Assembly (NCBI RefSeq): GCF_035987325.1
Contig: NZ_CP108488.1
Coordinates: 3,844,001-3,908,000, forward strand
Reading direction: 5' to 3'
Source of the DNA: Streptomyces sp. NBC_01244
GTDB lineage: Bacteria > Actinomycetota > Actinomycetes > Streptomycetales > Streptomycetaceae
DNA: 64,000 nucleotides
In this document: positions 43,625 to 51,883 of the stretch, piece by piece
Layout: the number at the start of each line of letters is the position of its first letter
Position numbering within the stretch: position 1 is the first letter of the stretch
Notes under the pieces: model-generated
What the model was told of the DNA's origin: nothing
What the model saw: the letters and a program-made list of their open reading frames with translations, nothing else
Databases searched by the model: none
Translations under genes and position numbers: made by a program

Positions 43625-43828
43625 CCGACGCCTACGAGGTGAGCTGTCGGGTTCGGGCGAGTGAGTGCCCGGCCGAGCGACCTAGCGCTTGGCTTAACCC
43701 CTAGCCGGCGATGTGACCGTCTCTCAACGGCCGCTACCGGCGCCTACCTTGGTTCCCCCGCTCCTGCCTTCGGCGCTTTACGCGACGAGTGTTCCCTCCG
43801 TCCGCCGGCAGGATTCGGCGATGCGGTC
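43625..43828 (-). ncRNA. ydaO/yuaA c-di-AMP riboswitch in the rpfA leader
   Basis: On the minus strand the leader contains, in order, CGCCGAATCCTGCC, GGCAGGAGCGGGGGAACCAA, CTAGGGGTTAAGCC, and GAACCCGACAGCTCACCTCG just before the rpfA ribosome-binding site. These are the conserved blocks of the c-di-AMP-sensing ydaO element, and they lie where this riboswitch is known in Streptomyces rpf genes. Ligand binding should switch rpfA off. Ends are approximate. Confidence 0.85.
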
Positions 43829-43871
43829 GAAGGAGCCCGCGGTGGCGAGCGATTCAGAAGGTAGACAGGTC

Positions 43872-43905
43872 TCCCCCCGATGTTCAACGAGCGACATCGG
43901 GGGGA
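43872..43905. terminator. Terminator between the second rpf gene and the rpfA leader
   Basis: TCCCCCCGATGT (43872-43883) pairs with ACATCGGGGGGA (43894-43905). On the minus strand it lies after the gene at 44062-45258 and before the riboswitch, isolating rpfA regulation. Nothing else is recognisable in 43906-44061. Confidence 0.8.
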
Positions 43906-44061
43906 AACGGTGCCTACTTGCGCTCCCCGGAAGGGTGTTTGCGCAGGTGAGGGCGGGGTTTGCGGAACCCTCCGGGCCGGACACGCCAGTTGACCTGAAG
44001 AGACACATGTCTCACTTACAGAAAACGGACAATCAGCTGGTTCCGGGCGCTTCAAGTGTCC

Positions 44062-45258
44062 TTATTGATGCGTTAGATCCAGGTTCTGACCGGGCTTGAT
44101 CAGGTCCGCATCGCCGCCGATGACCTGCTCGTTGGCCTCATAGAGACCCTTCCAGCCGCCCTTCACCCCGTTGGCGTCCGCGATCTCGATCAGGCTGTCG
44201 CCTTCCTTGACCGTGTACGTGGGGTCCGACGCGGCGTCAGGCGCCGCGGGCGTCTCGACGGCGGCCGGGCCGCGGTGCTTGCCGCCGCCCTCGCTCGCAC
44301 CGGAGGCCGCCGGAGCGGTCGGGGAGGCGGACTCACCGGGTGCGGCCGGAGTCGTCGGGGCCGTGGGATCAACCGGGTTGGCCGGAAGGGTCGGGTTCGC
44401 CGGATTTCCCGGGTTCGCCGGGTTCGCCGGGTTCGCCGGGTCGGACGGAGTCACCGGAGCCGTCGGGTCGACCGGCAGCGTCGGGCCCACCGGCAGCGTC
44501 GGATCCACGGACGGCGGTGCGGGAGTGGTGGGGTCCACCGGAGTAGTGGGGTCCACCGGAGTGGTGGGGCTCACCGGAGTGGTGGGGCCCACGGGGGCGG
44601 TCGGGTCCGCGGGGCTCGTCGGAGCCGTCGGGGCGCCCGGGAGGCCGGGAGGCGGCGTCTCCGGCTCCGGCAGCGGCATGACGGGCAGTTCGCCCGGCAC
44701 ACCGATCGGATAGTCGGGCAGCACCGAGGCCGACGGGGTCGGGCCCTTCTGCGTCGGGGCCCCGAAGTCCGTGGACTGCCCGCCCGAGCCGGTGTGGGGC
44801 ACGGAGGCGTCCGGGCGGGACGGAGCCGGGGCGACGGATCCGGAACCGCCGGGCAGGCCCGGGTCCACCTCGGCGGCGGGCGCGTCCTGCGTCAGACCGG
44901 CCTGCACCCCGCACAGCGGCCACGCCTGGGGGCCCTGGGAAGCCAGGACCCGTTCGGCCACGGCGATCTGCTGGGAGCGGCTGGCGAGGTCGGCGCGCTC
45001 GGCGAAGTCCAGTCCGCCGGCGCTCTTCCACTGCTCCTGGCTGAACTGCAGCCCGCCGTACGCGCCACCGCCGAAGTTGGCGCTCCATGTACCGCCGCTC
45101 TCGCACTCGGCGACCTTGTCCCATGTGGAGGTCTCCGCGGCGCTCGCGCCGGTGGCGGCGAGCAGGGGCAGGGCGAGTGCGGTGCCGGTGACTCCGGCGG
45201 TGACGACAAGTGCGGGCACTTGTCGGGGGCGTCTGTGGCGGCCGTTCCCGGAACGCAT
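44062..45258 (-). CDS. Resuscitation-promoting factor with long Pro/Thr repeat linker and LysM domain
   Basis: The 398-residue secreted protein starts at the ATG at 45258 ([19 protein letters not shown]), followed by a signal peptide ending near GASAAE. The Rpf domain has [20 protein letters not shown] with catalytic Glu and [13 protein letters not shown] linker of about 180 residues, made of TTPVDPT-, SPADPTAPV- and [13 protein letters not shown] repeats, joins it to a C-terminal LysM domain ([31 protein letters not shown]). The linker probably spans the wall and will be length-variable. It lies upstream of rpfA on the same strand and matches the RpfC position in S. coelicolor. Confidence 0.9.
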   Translation of the reverse strand: MRSGNGRHRRPRQVPALVVTAGVTGTALALPLLAATGASAAETSTWDKVAECESGGTWSANFGGGAYGGLQFSQEQWKSAGGLDFAERADLASRSQQIAVAERVLASQGPQAWPLCGVQAGLTQDAPAAEVDPGLPGGSGSVAPAPSRPDASVPHTGSGGQSTDFGAPTQKGPTPSASVLPDYPIGVPGELPVMPLPEPETPPPGLPGAPTAPTSPADPTAPVGPTTPVSPTTPVDPTTPVDPTTPAPPSVDPTLPVGPTLPVDPTAPVTPSDPANPANPANPGNPANPTLPANPVDPTAPTTPAAPGESASPTAPAASGASEGGGKHRGPAAVETPAAPDAASDPTYTVKEGDSLIEIADANGVKGGWKGLYEANEQVIGGDADLIKPGQNLDLTHQ

Positions 45259-45362
45259 GAGGCTGCACCTTTCGCATAACGGCGGGGTAACGGCAGAACC
45301 TAGCGGCCTTCGAACGCCAGTCACAAGTTTCGACAGCCAACTGACTTCCGGTCAGCCCGGTT

Positions 45363-45525
45363 TCAGATGTTTTGGGCTTTTGATTCGGCGGTGAAGCGGA
45401 CCGGAAGCGTCCGCAGCCCCCGCATGATGAGCCCGCCGCGCCAGCGCAGCTCCGGGGGGTCCACGGCAAGTTCCAGATCGGGCAGCCGGGTCAGCAGGGT
45501 CGCGAGCCGGAGAGCGCCCTCAGAG
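45363..45525 (-). pseudogene. Cytochrome P450 3'-end fragment
   Basis: The minus strand reads EGALRLATLLTRLPDLELAV, DPPELRWRGGLIMRGLRTLP and VRFTAESKAQNI followed by TGA. This is about 90% identical at the DNA level to the last 45 codons of the intact P450 at 47357-48685, but ends differently. It has no P450 upstream; the serine recombinase gene runs into it and reads its last eight codons in another frame. It is the tail of a lost paralogue. Confidence 0.85.
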
Positions 45526-47173
45526 TCCCCGCCCTACGCACCGTCACTCGCAGCGGCGGGATCATCGGGTGGACGTACACCGACGTCCCCGCACGTTGAC
45601 CGTTCAGCCACGTCACCAGCAGTGGCCATGCCCCCTGCTGCCACCAGGAGAGCTGCCGCTCCCGGATGCGCTGCGCCGGCCCGAACTCCGCGGGGATCTC
45701 CTTCCAGGTGATCCCCGTGCGCAAACGGTGCAGCATGCCGTTCAACGCCAACCGCAGGTCGATCTTGGTCTTGGTGAACGAAGCGGGCGGGTAGACCGCC
45801 TCCAGGACGCTCCGCACGCCGGCCCACTCTTCCTCCGTCACGTCAGCCGGTACCTCCTGCTTCGTTGCCACGTGCCATTGCGTCACCTGGCAGCGCACAC
45901 CGGGCTTCTTCTTGAAGCGGTGGTTCTCAACCTCGACCTGGACATCGAACAGCCTGAACAGTTCCTCCTTCCCCTCCAAGCCTGGAGCGCCCAGGCGCAG
46001 CCTCGTACGGAGAACACGCTCCTGCACGTCCCCATCGCCGAGGAACTTCGCGAGCCGCTCCCAGACCTCGCTCTCGACCTCGTCTGCGTGCAGGTAGACG
46101 TCGTCACACCCGCCCGTGTTTCCCCTGCAGCGGTATAGGCGCATCCCACCGTCGCGAACGCCTCCGCCGGTGTAGGCCTCGCCGCAGTCGCCCTTGATCC
46201 GAGTGGAGAGGGGGTACACGGAGTTCGCGCGACGAGAGCCGACACTGAGTTCCTCCATGGCGGAACGAAGCTGAGCCCGACGTGCCGCATCGAAGACCTC
46301 CGGCATGGGGATCTTGACGGGTTCTCCGTACTTGCGGCTTCCGTCCTCGCCCACCGCCGTCTTGCCGCCTTCTTTCCGATAGGTGACGCAGAGCTCGAGG
46401 ACGGGTTCGCTTCCGAGGCGCTTCGTGAGGTTCCCGACCGTCCAGGGGCGCCCGCTCCGAGTGAACCTGCGTTTGCCGTTCAGGTGCTCGCAGGTCTCCG
46501 AGTAGTTCAGCTCGAGATCGATGAGGCAATGGGCTGCCATGACCAGAGTCCGGACTTCCTCCTCGCACAGAACGATGCTCGACCCGCTCCGTCCCTTGTT
46601 CAGCAGCTCGAAGCCGTACGGCGGGGGCCCACCTGCCCAGCCGCCCGCTTGGAGCTTCCACTCCCGGCCGCTCCAGGTCCTGGAGAAGATCAGTTCGTGT
46701 TCCAACTCGGCGAGGTACGCCAAGGTCGGCATGGCGACCTTGAACTGGAGGTCATCGTCCGAGTCGATCCGGCCGTCCGAGGTGACTACGCGAGTCCCCT
46801 TGTCGACCATCTCCCGAACCCAGTTGCTGATGATCCGGGCGGTGCGGCCGTACCGGTCGAGTTTCTGCGCGATTGCCAGGTCGACCTTCCCGGCCCGGAC
46901 AAGCCGTTCGATGAGCGCCTTGTCATCGCGCTGATCGAGCTTCCCGGAGACGCCGTCGTCCGCAAACACGCCGACGATCTCGTAGGGGGTGTCTCGGAGG
47001 TAGGTATCGAGCCATGACCGGCAGTCCTTCTCCTGCTGCTGGAGTCCGGACCTCGTGATCTGCGCCCTCGTCGACACCCGAAGGTAGATGACGACCTGAA
47101 GGGCGCCTTTCCCGGCCTTGTCGACCTTGATTCCACTTGCCTTGCTCTTCTTGAGCAGGGTTGAATCACGCAC
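45491..47173 (-). CDS. Large serine recombinase with an IS5-transposase-like (DUF4096) C-terminus
   Basis: The 560-residue protein has a resolvase domain (VVIYLRVSTRAQITRSGLQQQ with catalytic Ser34, ADDGVSGK, AQKLDRYGRTARI). A recombinase domain follows (WKLQAGGWAGGPPPYGFELL, WTVGNLTKRLGS) with a degenerate zinc ribbon (GDCGEAYTG...YRCRGNTGGC) lacking one usual Cys. Unusually, residues from about 435 on (DVTEEEWAGVRSVLEAVYPP, LRLALNGMLHRLRTGITWKE, IPAEFGPAQRIRERQLSWWQ) look like the DUF4096 N-terminal domain of IS5-family transposases. The GTG at 47173 has AAGGA seven bases upstream. The last eight codons read into P450 debris. It presumably integrates or excises DNA; no cargo or excisionase is visible. 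Confidence 0.88.
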   Translation of the reverse strand: MRDSTLLKKSKASGIKVDKAGKGALQVVIYLRVSTRAQITRSGLQQQEKDCRSWLDTYLRDTPYEIVGVFADDGVSGKLDQRDDKALIERLVRAGKVDLAIAQKLDRYGRTARIISNWVREMVDKGTRVVTSDGRIDSDDDLQFKVAMPTLAYLAELEHELIFSRTWSGREWKLQAGGWAGGPPPYGFELLNKGRSGSSIVLCEEEVRTLVMAAHCLIDLELNYSETCEHLNGKRRFTRSGRPWTVGNLTKRLGSEPVLELCVTYRKEGGKTAVGEDGSRKYGEPVKIPMPEVFDAARRAQLRSAMEELSVGSRRANSVYPLSTRIKGDCGEAYTGGGVRDGGMRLYRCRGNTGGCDDVYLHADEVESEVWERLAKFLGDGDVQERVLRTRLRLGAPGLEGKEELFRLFDVQVEVENHRFKKKPGVRCQVTQWHVATKQEVPADVTEEEWAGVRSVLEAVYPPASFTKTKIDLRLALNGMLHRLRTGITWKEIPAEFGPAQRIRERQLSWWQQGAWPLLVTWLNGQRAGTSVYVHPMIPPLRVTVRRAGTLRALSGSRPC

Positions 47174-47300
47174 GGTCAGTCCTTCCCGACTGGCAAGTCA
47201 GACCCTGGAGCCTTCTTAGCGGGACGCTCCGGGGTCTTGGCGTTTCCAAAGCGTAGGCGCCTCGCAGGGTGTCCGTGCGGGAAATTCGGTCCTTCGCCCG

Positions 47301-47353
47301 CCCGGTACGCCGATGCCCGCCGGGCTGCCGCCGACCAGCGGCTCAGCAAGAAT
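47301..47353 (+). pseudogene. Inverted internal fragment of a cytochrome P450 gene
   Basis: The plus strand encodes RYADARRAAADQRLSKN, matching RYADARQALADQRLSKN of the intact P450 near residues 55-75. About 49 of 55 bases are identical to the complement of 48371-48480 sequence. It is oriented opposite to the intact gene, showing an inversion after duplication. Confidence 0.8.
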
Positions 47354-47356
47354 CCG

Positions 47357-48685
47357 TCAGGAGCCGCTCCTCGTTTCCAGGGCAGGGCTCGGGGCGAAGC
47401 GGACCGGCAGGGTGCGCAGGCCCCGCATGATGAGCCCGCCGCGCCAGCGCAGCTCCGAGGGGTCCACGGCCAGTTCCAGATCGGGCAGCCGGGTCAGCAG
47501 CTCAGCGAGGGCTGTCTGGCCCTCGAGGCGGGCCAGGGGGGCTCCCAGGCAGTAGTGAATGCCGTGGCCGAGCCCGAGATGCTGGTTGTCGCTCCTGGCA
47601 AGGTCGAGCGTGTCAGGATCGCTGAACCGTTCCGGGTCGCGGTCGGCAGCCGCGAGCACGACGAGGACCGGGTCGCCAGCGGGAATGTCCTGGCCACCCA
47701 GAGTCAGCGCCTCCGTCGCGTACCGCCAGGTGGCCATTTCCACAGGGCCGTCGTAGCGCAACAGCTCTTCGATGCCCGTTTCCAGCAGGTCCGTCTCTCC
47801 GGCAGCGAGCGAGGCCTGGAGTCGTTCACGCTGCTCCGGGTGCTGCAGCAGGGCATAGGCCCCATTGCCGATGAGGTTGATCGTCGTTTCAAAGCCGGCG
47901 AAAAGAAGCACGAAGCACATCGCGGCGGCCTCGTTCTCGGTGAGGTGTTCGCCGTGGTCGCTCGCCCGGATCAGTCCGGAGATCAGGTCGTCGCCCAGAT
48001 CGTCGCGCTTGCGGTGGATCAGCTCGACGAGGTAGCTGCGAATCTGCTTGACCGCGCGAGCCACCCCGCCGCGCGGCCCGCCGCTGTGGCGGATCATCAT
48101 GCCCGCCCAGTCGCGGAAGTCGTCCTGGTCCTCCCGTGGTACGCCGAGCATCTCGCAGATGGCGTAGATGGGGAGCGGGAAGGCGAACTCGTGGATGAGG
48201 TCGGCTTCACCCTTCTCACAGAACCGGTCGATGAGGTGGTCGGTCAGTTCCTGCACCCGCGGGGTGAACTCGGCGACCCTGCGCGGGGTGAACGCCTTCG
48301 ACACCAGGCGGCGCAGCCGGGTGTGGTCGGGCGGGTCGATGTTGAGGAGGTGGGTCATCAGCTCGGCCTTGCGCTCCCCCGGGATTCCGGTCCGCCCCTT
48401 GGCGTGCGCGGAGCCTTCGTGGTGGGCCGGGTTCTTGCTGAGCCGCTGGTCGGCGAGGGCCTGGCGGGCGTCGGCGTACCGGGTGACGAGCCAGGCCTCG
48501 ACCCCGCTGGGGAGGGTCGTGCGGTGCACGGGCGCGTGCTCGCGCAGCCAGGCGTACGCCGGGTACGGGTCGGTCGCGAACTCCCAGTCGAACAGGGTCG
48601 GCGGTGGGGCGGACGCGTCCGCGGATCCGTCCACGGACTGGTCGGCGGCGGGCTCTTCGGGGGCTGCGGGGGTCTGCTCGTGCAC
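47357..48685 (-). CDS. Cytochrome P450
   Basis: The 442-residue soluble bacterial P450 has the oxygen-binding I-helix (MCFVLLFAGFETTINLIGNG), the ExxR motif in GIEELLRYDGP, TWRYATEALTLGGQDIPAGD, and the haem loop GHGIHYCLGAPLARLEGQ with the thiolate cysteine. These features fit CYP105/107-like monooxygenases used in xenobiotic or secondary metabolism. The GTG at 48685 follows a weak ribosome-binding site; upstream in-frame sequence belongs to the divergent gene's promoter. It diverges from the flavohaemoglobin-like gene. No ferredoxin gene is adjacent. The substrate is unknown. Confidence 0.93.
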   Translation of the reverse strand: MHEQTPAAPEEPAADQSVDGSADASAPPPTLFDWEFATDPYPAYAWLREHAPVHRTTLPSGVEAWLVTRYADARQALADQRLSKNPAHHEGSAHAKGRTGIPGERKAELMTHLLNIDPPDHTRLRRLVSKAFTPRRVAEFTPRVQELTDHLIDRFCEKGEADLIHEFAFPLPIYAICEMLGVPREDQDDFRDWAGMMIRHSGGPRGGVARAVKQIRSYLVELIHRKRDDLGDDLISGLIRASDHGEHLTENEAAAMCFVLLFAGFETTINLIGNGAYALLQHPEQRERLQASLAAGETDLLETGIEELLRYDGPVEMATWRYATEALTLGGQDIPAGDPVLVVLAAADRDPERFSDPDTLDLARSDNQHLGLGHGIHYCLGAPLARLEGQTALAELLTRLPDLELAVDPSELRWRGGLIMRGLRTLPVRFAPSPALETRSGS

Positions 48686-48762
48686 CCGGAGACCGTATCC
48701 CGCCCGCCGCCCATCACCCCATATGGGGTGGTTGTCGCGGCTGTCCGTAGATCGGCTCTGGC

Positions 48763-48793
48763 TTGACCTCACGTTCTCCGGCGTTCCTACTTT
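48763..48793 (+). promoter_or_regulatory. Probable promoter of the flavohaemoglobin-like gene
   Basis: TTGACC (48763-48768) and TACTTT (48788-48793) are separated by 19 bp. Transcription would start at or beside the GTG at 48801. That agrees with the lack of a Shine-Dalgarno sequence and suggests a leaderless mRNA. Confidence 0.5.
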
Positions 48794-48800
48794 CGGTTTT

Positions 48801-50018
48801 GTGGATGTGAGGATCTTGAAAAGCAGCTTCGCGGTGGTGGAGAGACGGGCCGAGCACGCGGTCAAGTTCTTCTACTCCCACCTGTTCTGGCACAACCCCG
48901 GAGTCCGTGATCTCTTCCCGGCCTCCTTCGAAGACATGGAACGACAGCGGGACCGGCTCTTCGCCGCGCTCACCCATGTGATCGCCCACCTGGAGAACGA
49001 AACGCTCGTCCCCTATCTCCGCGACCTCGGCCGCGACCACCGCAAGTTCCTGGCGGGGCCCGAGCACTACGCGGCCGTGGGCACCAGCCTCATCGCCGCG
49101 CTCGCCGAGGCCTCCGGGTCCGCCTGGCACCCCCAGACGGAAAAGGCCTGGTCAGAGGCGTATCAGATGATCGCCGACGCGATGATGGCCGGCGCCGCCG
49201 ACAGCGAGGACCCACCCTGGTGGGACGCGGAGGTCGTACGCCACCTGCTGTACGGGGAGGACATCGGCGTCCTCACCCTCCGCCCGCACGCGCACTTCCC
49301 CCATCTTCCCGGCCAGTACGCGAGCGTGAGCAGCGACCGGGTGCCGACGACCTGGCGCACGTACTCCCTGGGGAACGCGCCCCGCGCCGACGGGACGCTC
49401 GACCTGCACGTCAGCCGGATCGAGGGGGGCCGCGTCAGCACCGCCCTGATCCGCGAGACGCAGCCCGGGGACGTGCTGCGGCTCGGCGCGGCCGGCGGGC
49501 AGATGACCTTCCGCCGCGAGGACCGCCCGGTCAGCTTCATAGCCGCCGGCACCGGCTGGGCACCCGTCCGCGCCATGCTGGAGGACCTGGCGGAACACCC
49601 TCCCGATCAGGACGTGCGGCTCTTCGTGGTCGCACGCGACGCCGCCCACCTCTACGACCGCCCGCTCATCGACGCGTTCGCGGCCTCCCTCGGCTGGCTG
49701 AGCGTCACCTACATCACCCCCGCCCCCGGCCGGCACCGCAACCAGGCCACCGACCGGCTGGCGACCGCGCTCAGCAACCGCGGGCTCTGGCCCGACCAGG
49801 ACGTCTACCTCAGCGGTCCGCCGCAGTTCATCCGGGAGACCTCGTACCTCCTGGAGGAGCTCGGCGCGCGCCCCGACCGGATCTTCTACGACTCCGTACC
49901 TGCCGGTGGCAAGAGCCACGAGGACGGAAGCCGCCCGACGGGCTTCGGCGAGTGGTTCCTGAACCGCCCCGACCCGCACTGGCACAACCCGTCGGGCCGC
50001 GCGCCCCGGGGGTATTGA
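48801..50018 (+). CDS. Flavohaemoglobin-like protein (globin plus FAD/NAD reductase)
   Basis: The product of about 405 residues has a globin domain (AVVERRAEHAVKFFYSHLFW, LFPASFEDMERQRDRLFAAL, GRDHRKFLAGPEHYAAVGTS with the proximal His). A ferredoxin-reductase module follows: HFPHLPGQYASV, TYSLGNAP for FAD, FIAAGTGWAPVRAMLED for NAD(P), and DVYLSGPPQFIRETSYLLEE. This is the Hmp layout used for nitric oxide dioxygenation. A C-terminal tail of about 40 residues (GFGEWFLNRPDPHWHNPSG) is extra. GTG codons at 48801 and 48807 are both possible. Its divergent pairing with a P450 allows a role as electron donor, but this is speculative. Confidence 0.88.
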   Translation: MDVRILKSSFAVVERRAEHAVKFFYSHLFWHNPGVRDLFPASFEDMERQRDRLFAALTHVIAHLENETLVPYLRDLGRDHRKFLAGPEHYAAVGTSLIAALAEASGSAWHPQTEKAWSEAYQMIADAMMAGAADSEDPPWWDAEVVRHLLYGEDIGVLTLRPHAHFPHLPGQYASVSSDRVPTTWRTYSLGNAPRADGTLDLHVSRIEGGRVSTALIRETQPGDVLRLGAAGGQMTFRREDRPVSFIAAGTGWAPVRAMLEDLAEHPPDQDVRLFVVARDAAHLYDRPLIDAFAASLGWLSVTYITPAPGRHRNQATDRLATALSNRGLWPDQDVYLSGPPQFIRETSYLLEELGARPDRIFYDSVPAGGKSHEDGSRPTGFGEWFLNRPDPHWHNPSGRAPRGY

Positions 50019-50066
50019 GAACATCGCTGCCTGACACCGTTGCGGGATGCCTCCCGCTGCCGAGGG

Positions 50067-51056
50067 CTACTCGCCGACGCCCTCGGCCGCACGGATCGCG
50101 TCCCGGTAGGTCCGGGCCGCCGCGCGCAGAGCGGTCTCGGGGTCGGTCCCCGCCGCCTCGGCACGCGCCGCCAGATCCAGCAGTTCGTACCCGACGCCCT
50201 CTCCGCGGGGCAGTTCCACGGGCACCGCCCCCGCGCGGGCGCGGCCCGCCAGCTTGGCCGCGAGCGCGAGACCGGGCTGGCCGAGCGGGATCCCGTCGGT
50301 CACCGACTCCCGCTGCTTCTCCACCTGCTTGGTGCGCTGCCAGTGTGCGTGCACGTCCTGCGGGGTTTCCGCGGTCGCGTCGCCGAAGACGTGCGGGTGC
50401 CGGTGGATCAGCTTCTCGACGAGGGCCCCTGCCACGTCGTCGATGGAGAACGGCTCGTCCTCTTCACCGGGGCCGCCCTCCTCCGCGATGCGCGCGTGGA
50501 AGACCACCTGGAGCAGGACGTCCCCGAGCTCCTCGCGCAGTTCCTCGCGGTCCCCGTCCTCGATGGCCTCGACCAGCTCGTAGGCCTCTTCGATGGCGTA
50601 CTTCGCCAGTCCCTCGTGCGTCTGTTCCGAGGTCCAGGGGCATTCGCGCCGGACCCGGTCCATGACCTGGACGAGGTCGAGGAGGCGTGCGCCCGGCAGA
50701 TCGTACGAGCCCGGCAGCAGCTCCAGGTCCGGTACGGCGACCCGGCCCGAGCCGGCGAAGCGGGCCAGTCCGTCGGTGAGCCGCCGGTCTCCCTCGCCGC
50801 TCAGCAGGACGACGACCGTGCGCCCGCCGGCGCACTCCTCGATCAGCGCCTGGGCGTCGGGGGTCTCCAGGGCCACCTCGACGCCCGCGTCGCGGAGGTA
50901 GGGGAGCTGGACGTGGCCCGGGTCGGCGCACAGCACCCGGTCCGCGGCCTGCAGGGTCTGCCAGGCCGGCCAGGACAGCACGCCGGGGGCCACCCGGTGG
51001 CTCGTGGTCAGCAGCACGATGCGGCCGGTGGGCTCGGAGGACACGTCGTCAGTCAC
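50067..51056 (-). CDS. mazG: MazG nucleoside triphosphate pyrophosphohydrolase
   Basis: The 329-residue protein has an N-terminal region (RIVLLTTSHRVAPGVLSWPA, DRVLCADPGHVQLPYL) resembling a shortened tetrapyrrole-methylase-like domain, as in actinobacterial MazG. The MazG core follows: LLDLVQVMDRVRRECPWTSE, LAKYAIEEAYELVEAIEDGD, and ELGDVLLQVVFHARIAEE with the metal-binding ExxED motifs. It hydrolyses non-canonical or excess NTPs. The GTG at 51056 directly follows GGAG, so a GTG four codons inside is an alternative start. The SurA-like gene lies just upstream. Confidence 0.93.
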   Translation of the reverse strand: MTDDVSSEPTGRIVLLTTSHRVAPGVLSWPAWQTLQAADRVLCADPGHVQLPYLRDAGVEVALETPDAQALIEECAGGRTVVVLLSGEGDRRLTDGLARFAGSGRVAVPDLELLPGSYDLPGARLLDLVQVMDRVRRECPWTSEQTHEGLAKYAIEEAYELVEAIEDGDREELREELGDVLLQVVFHARIAEEGGPGEEDEPFSIDDVAGALVEKLIHRHPHVFGDATAETPQDVHAHWQRTKQVEKQRESVTDGIPLGQPGLALAAKLAGRARAGAVPVELPRGEGVGYELLDLAARAEAAGTDPETALRAAARTYRDAIRAAEGVGE

Positions 51057-51086
51057 CCTCCGAACCTACCTCCCCGGCACGACCGC

Positions 51087-51707
51087 TCAGGCGCCGGCCG
51101 GGGGCTGCTCGGGCCGGGTGACCTGGGTGATCCACGGGGTGGAGTGCTCGCCGAGGGTGACCCGCTGGGGGTCCCAGACGCCGTAGCGCGGGTTGACCTC
51201 GATGCCGAGCCCGGCCGCGGCCTTCGCGGCGGGCTCGGCGAGCTTGCCCTCGCCGAACTTGGCGTTCAGCTTCTCGAAGAGCACCTGGTCCCGGACCCAG
51301 CGCTCGATCTGGTCGGGGGCGACGGCGGCCTTCTGCAAGATCGCCTCCTCGAACGCCGCGGCCCCGCGGTTGCCCTCGTCGTAGGCCTTGCGGGCCTCCT
51401 GGAGCTCCTTGGGGGTGACGGTGATCCCGGCGTCCTTCGCCATCCGGTCCAGGATCCGGCTCTGCAGCATGGTGCTGAGCTTGACCCGGTCGAGCTGCGG
51501 GACGGCCGCGATGAGCTCGGCCGCGTGTTCGGAGCGGTTCTGTGCGGTGCGGACGTCGTTCACCTGGGCCTGGAGCGCGGAGGTGGTGATCCGTTCGCCG
51601 CCGATCACGGCCGCGGTGCCGGGGCGGGCTTCGCCCGAGCACGCGGACAGCAGAGGGGCCGCCAGGAGCAGGGCGGCGGAAACGGAGAGCGCTGTGCGAC
51701 GGTGCAA
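51087..51707 (-). CDS. SurA-like lipoprotein (peptidyl-prolyl isomerase/chaperone N-domain)
   Basis: The 206-residue product has a lipoprotein signal (LSVSAALLLAAPLLSAC; lipobox LLSAC) and a SurA N-terminal-type helical domain (AAVIGGERITTSALQAQVND, MLQSRILDRMAKDAGITVTP, QVLFEKLNAKFGEGK). A parvulin domain is not evident. It should be tethered outside the membrane and assist protein folding. It starts at 51707 (HRRTALSVS) with AAAGGAG upstream, and leads into mazG 30 bp downstream. Confidence 0.9.
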   Translation of the reverse strand: MHRRTALSVSAALLLAAPLLSACSGEARPGTAAVIGGERITTSALQAQVNDVRTAQNRSEHAAELIAAVPQLDRVKLSTMLQSRILDRMAKDAGITVTPKELQEARKAYDEGNRGAAAFEEAILQKAAVAPDQIERWVRDQVLFEKLNAKFGEGKLAEPAAKAAAGLGIEVNPRYGVWDPQRVTLGEHSTPWITQVTRPEQPPAGA

Positions 51708-51883
51708 AGGAGCCTCCAGGGCCGGGAGATTGTGCTTCGGTGCACAAGGGCCGTGCGGTGATCGATGTTATGCAGTCGGGGTGGTCAGAGCCACTGGTTC
51801 GACCAACGATTCCGGGGGTGTTGGGGTTCGCGTCCACCGATGGCCACCCTTCGGCCCACCGGGAGTGCCACGGTCGGCCCACC

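Larger units (their letters stand above)
45491..47353 (-). mobile_element. Single-gene serine-recombinase insertion within P450 debris
   Basis: The recombinase gene is enclosed by P450 fragments on both sides: a 3' end on the minus strand (45363-45525) and an internal piece on the plus strand (47301-47353). Attachment-site cores could not be identified; no clear identical sequence links the two junctions. Base composition inside the element is lower in GC than its surroundings. Confidence 0.65.
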
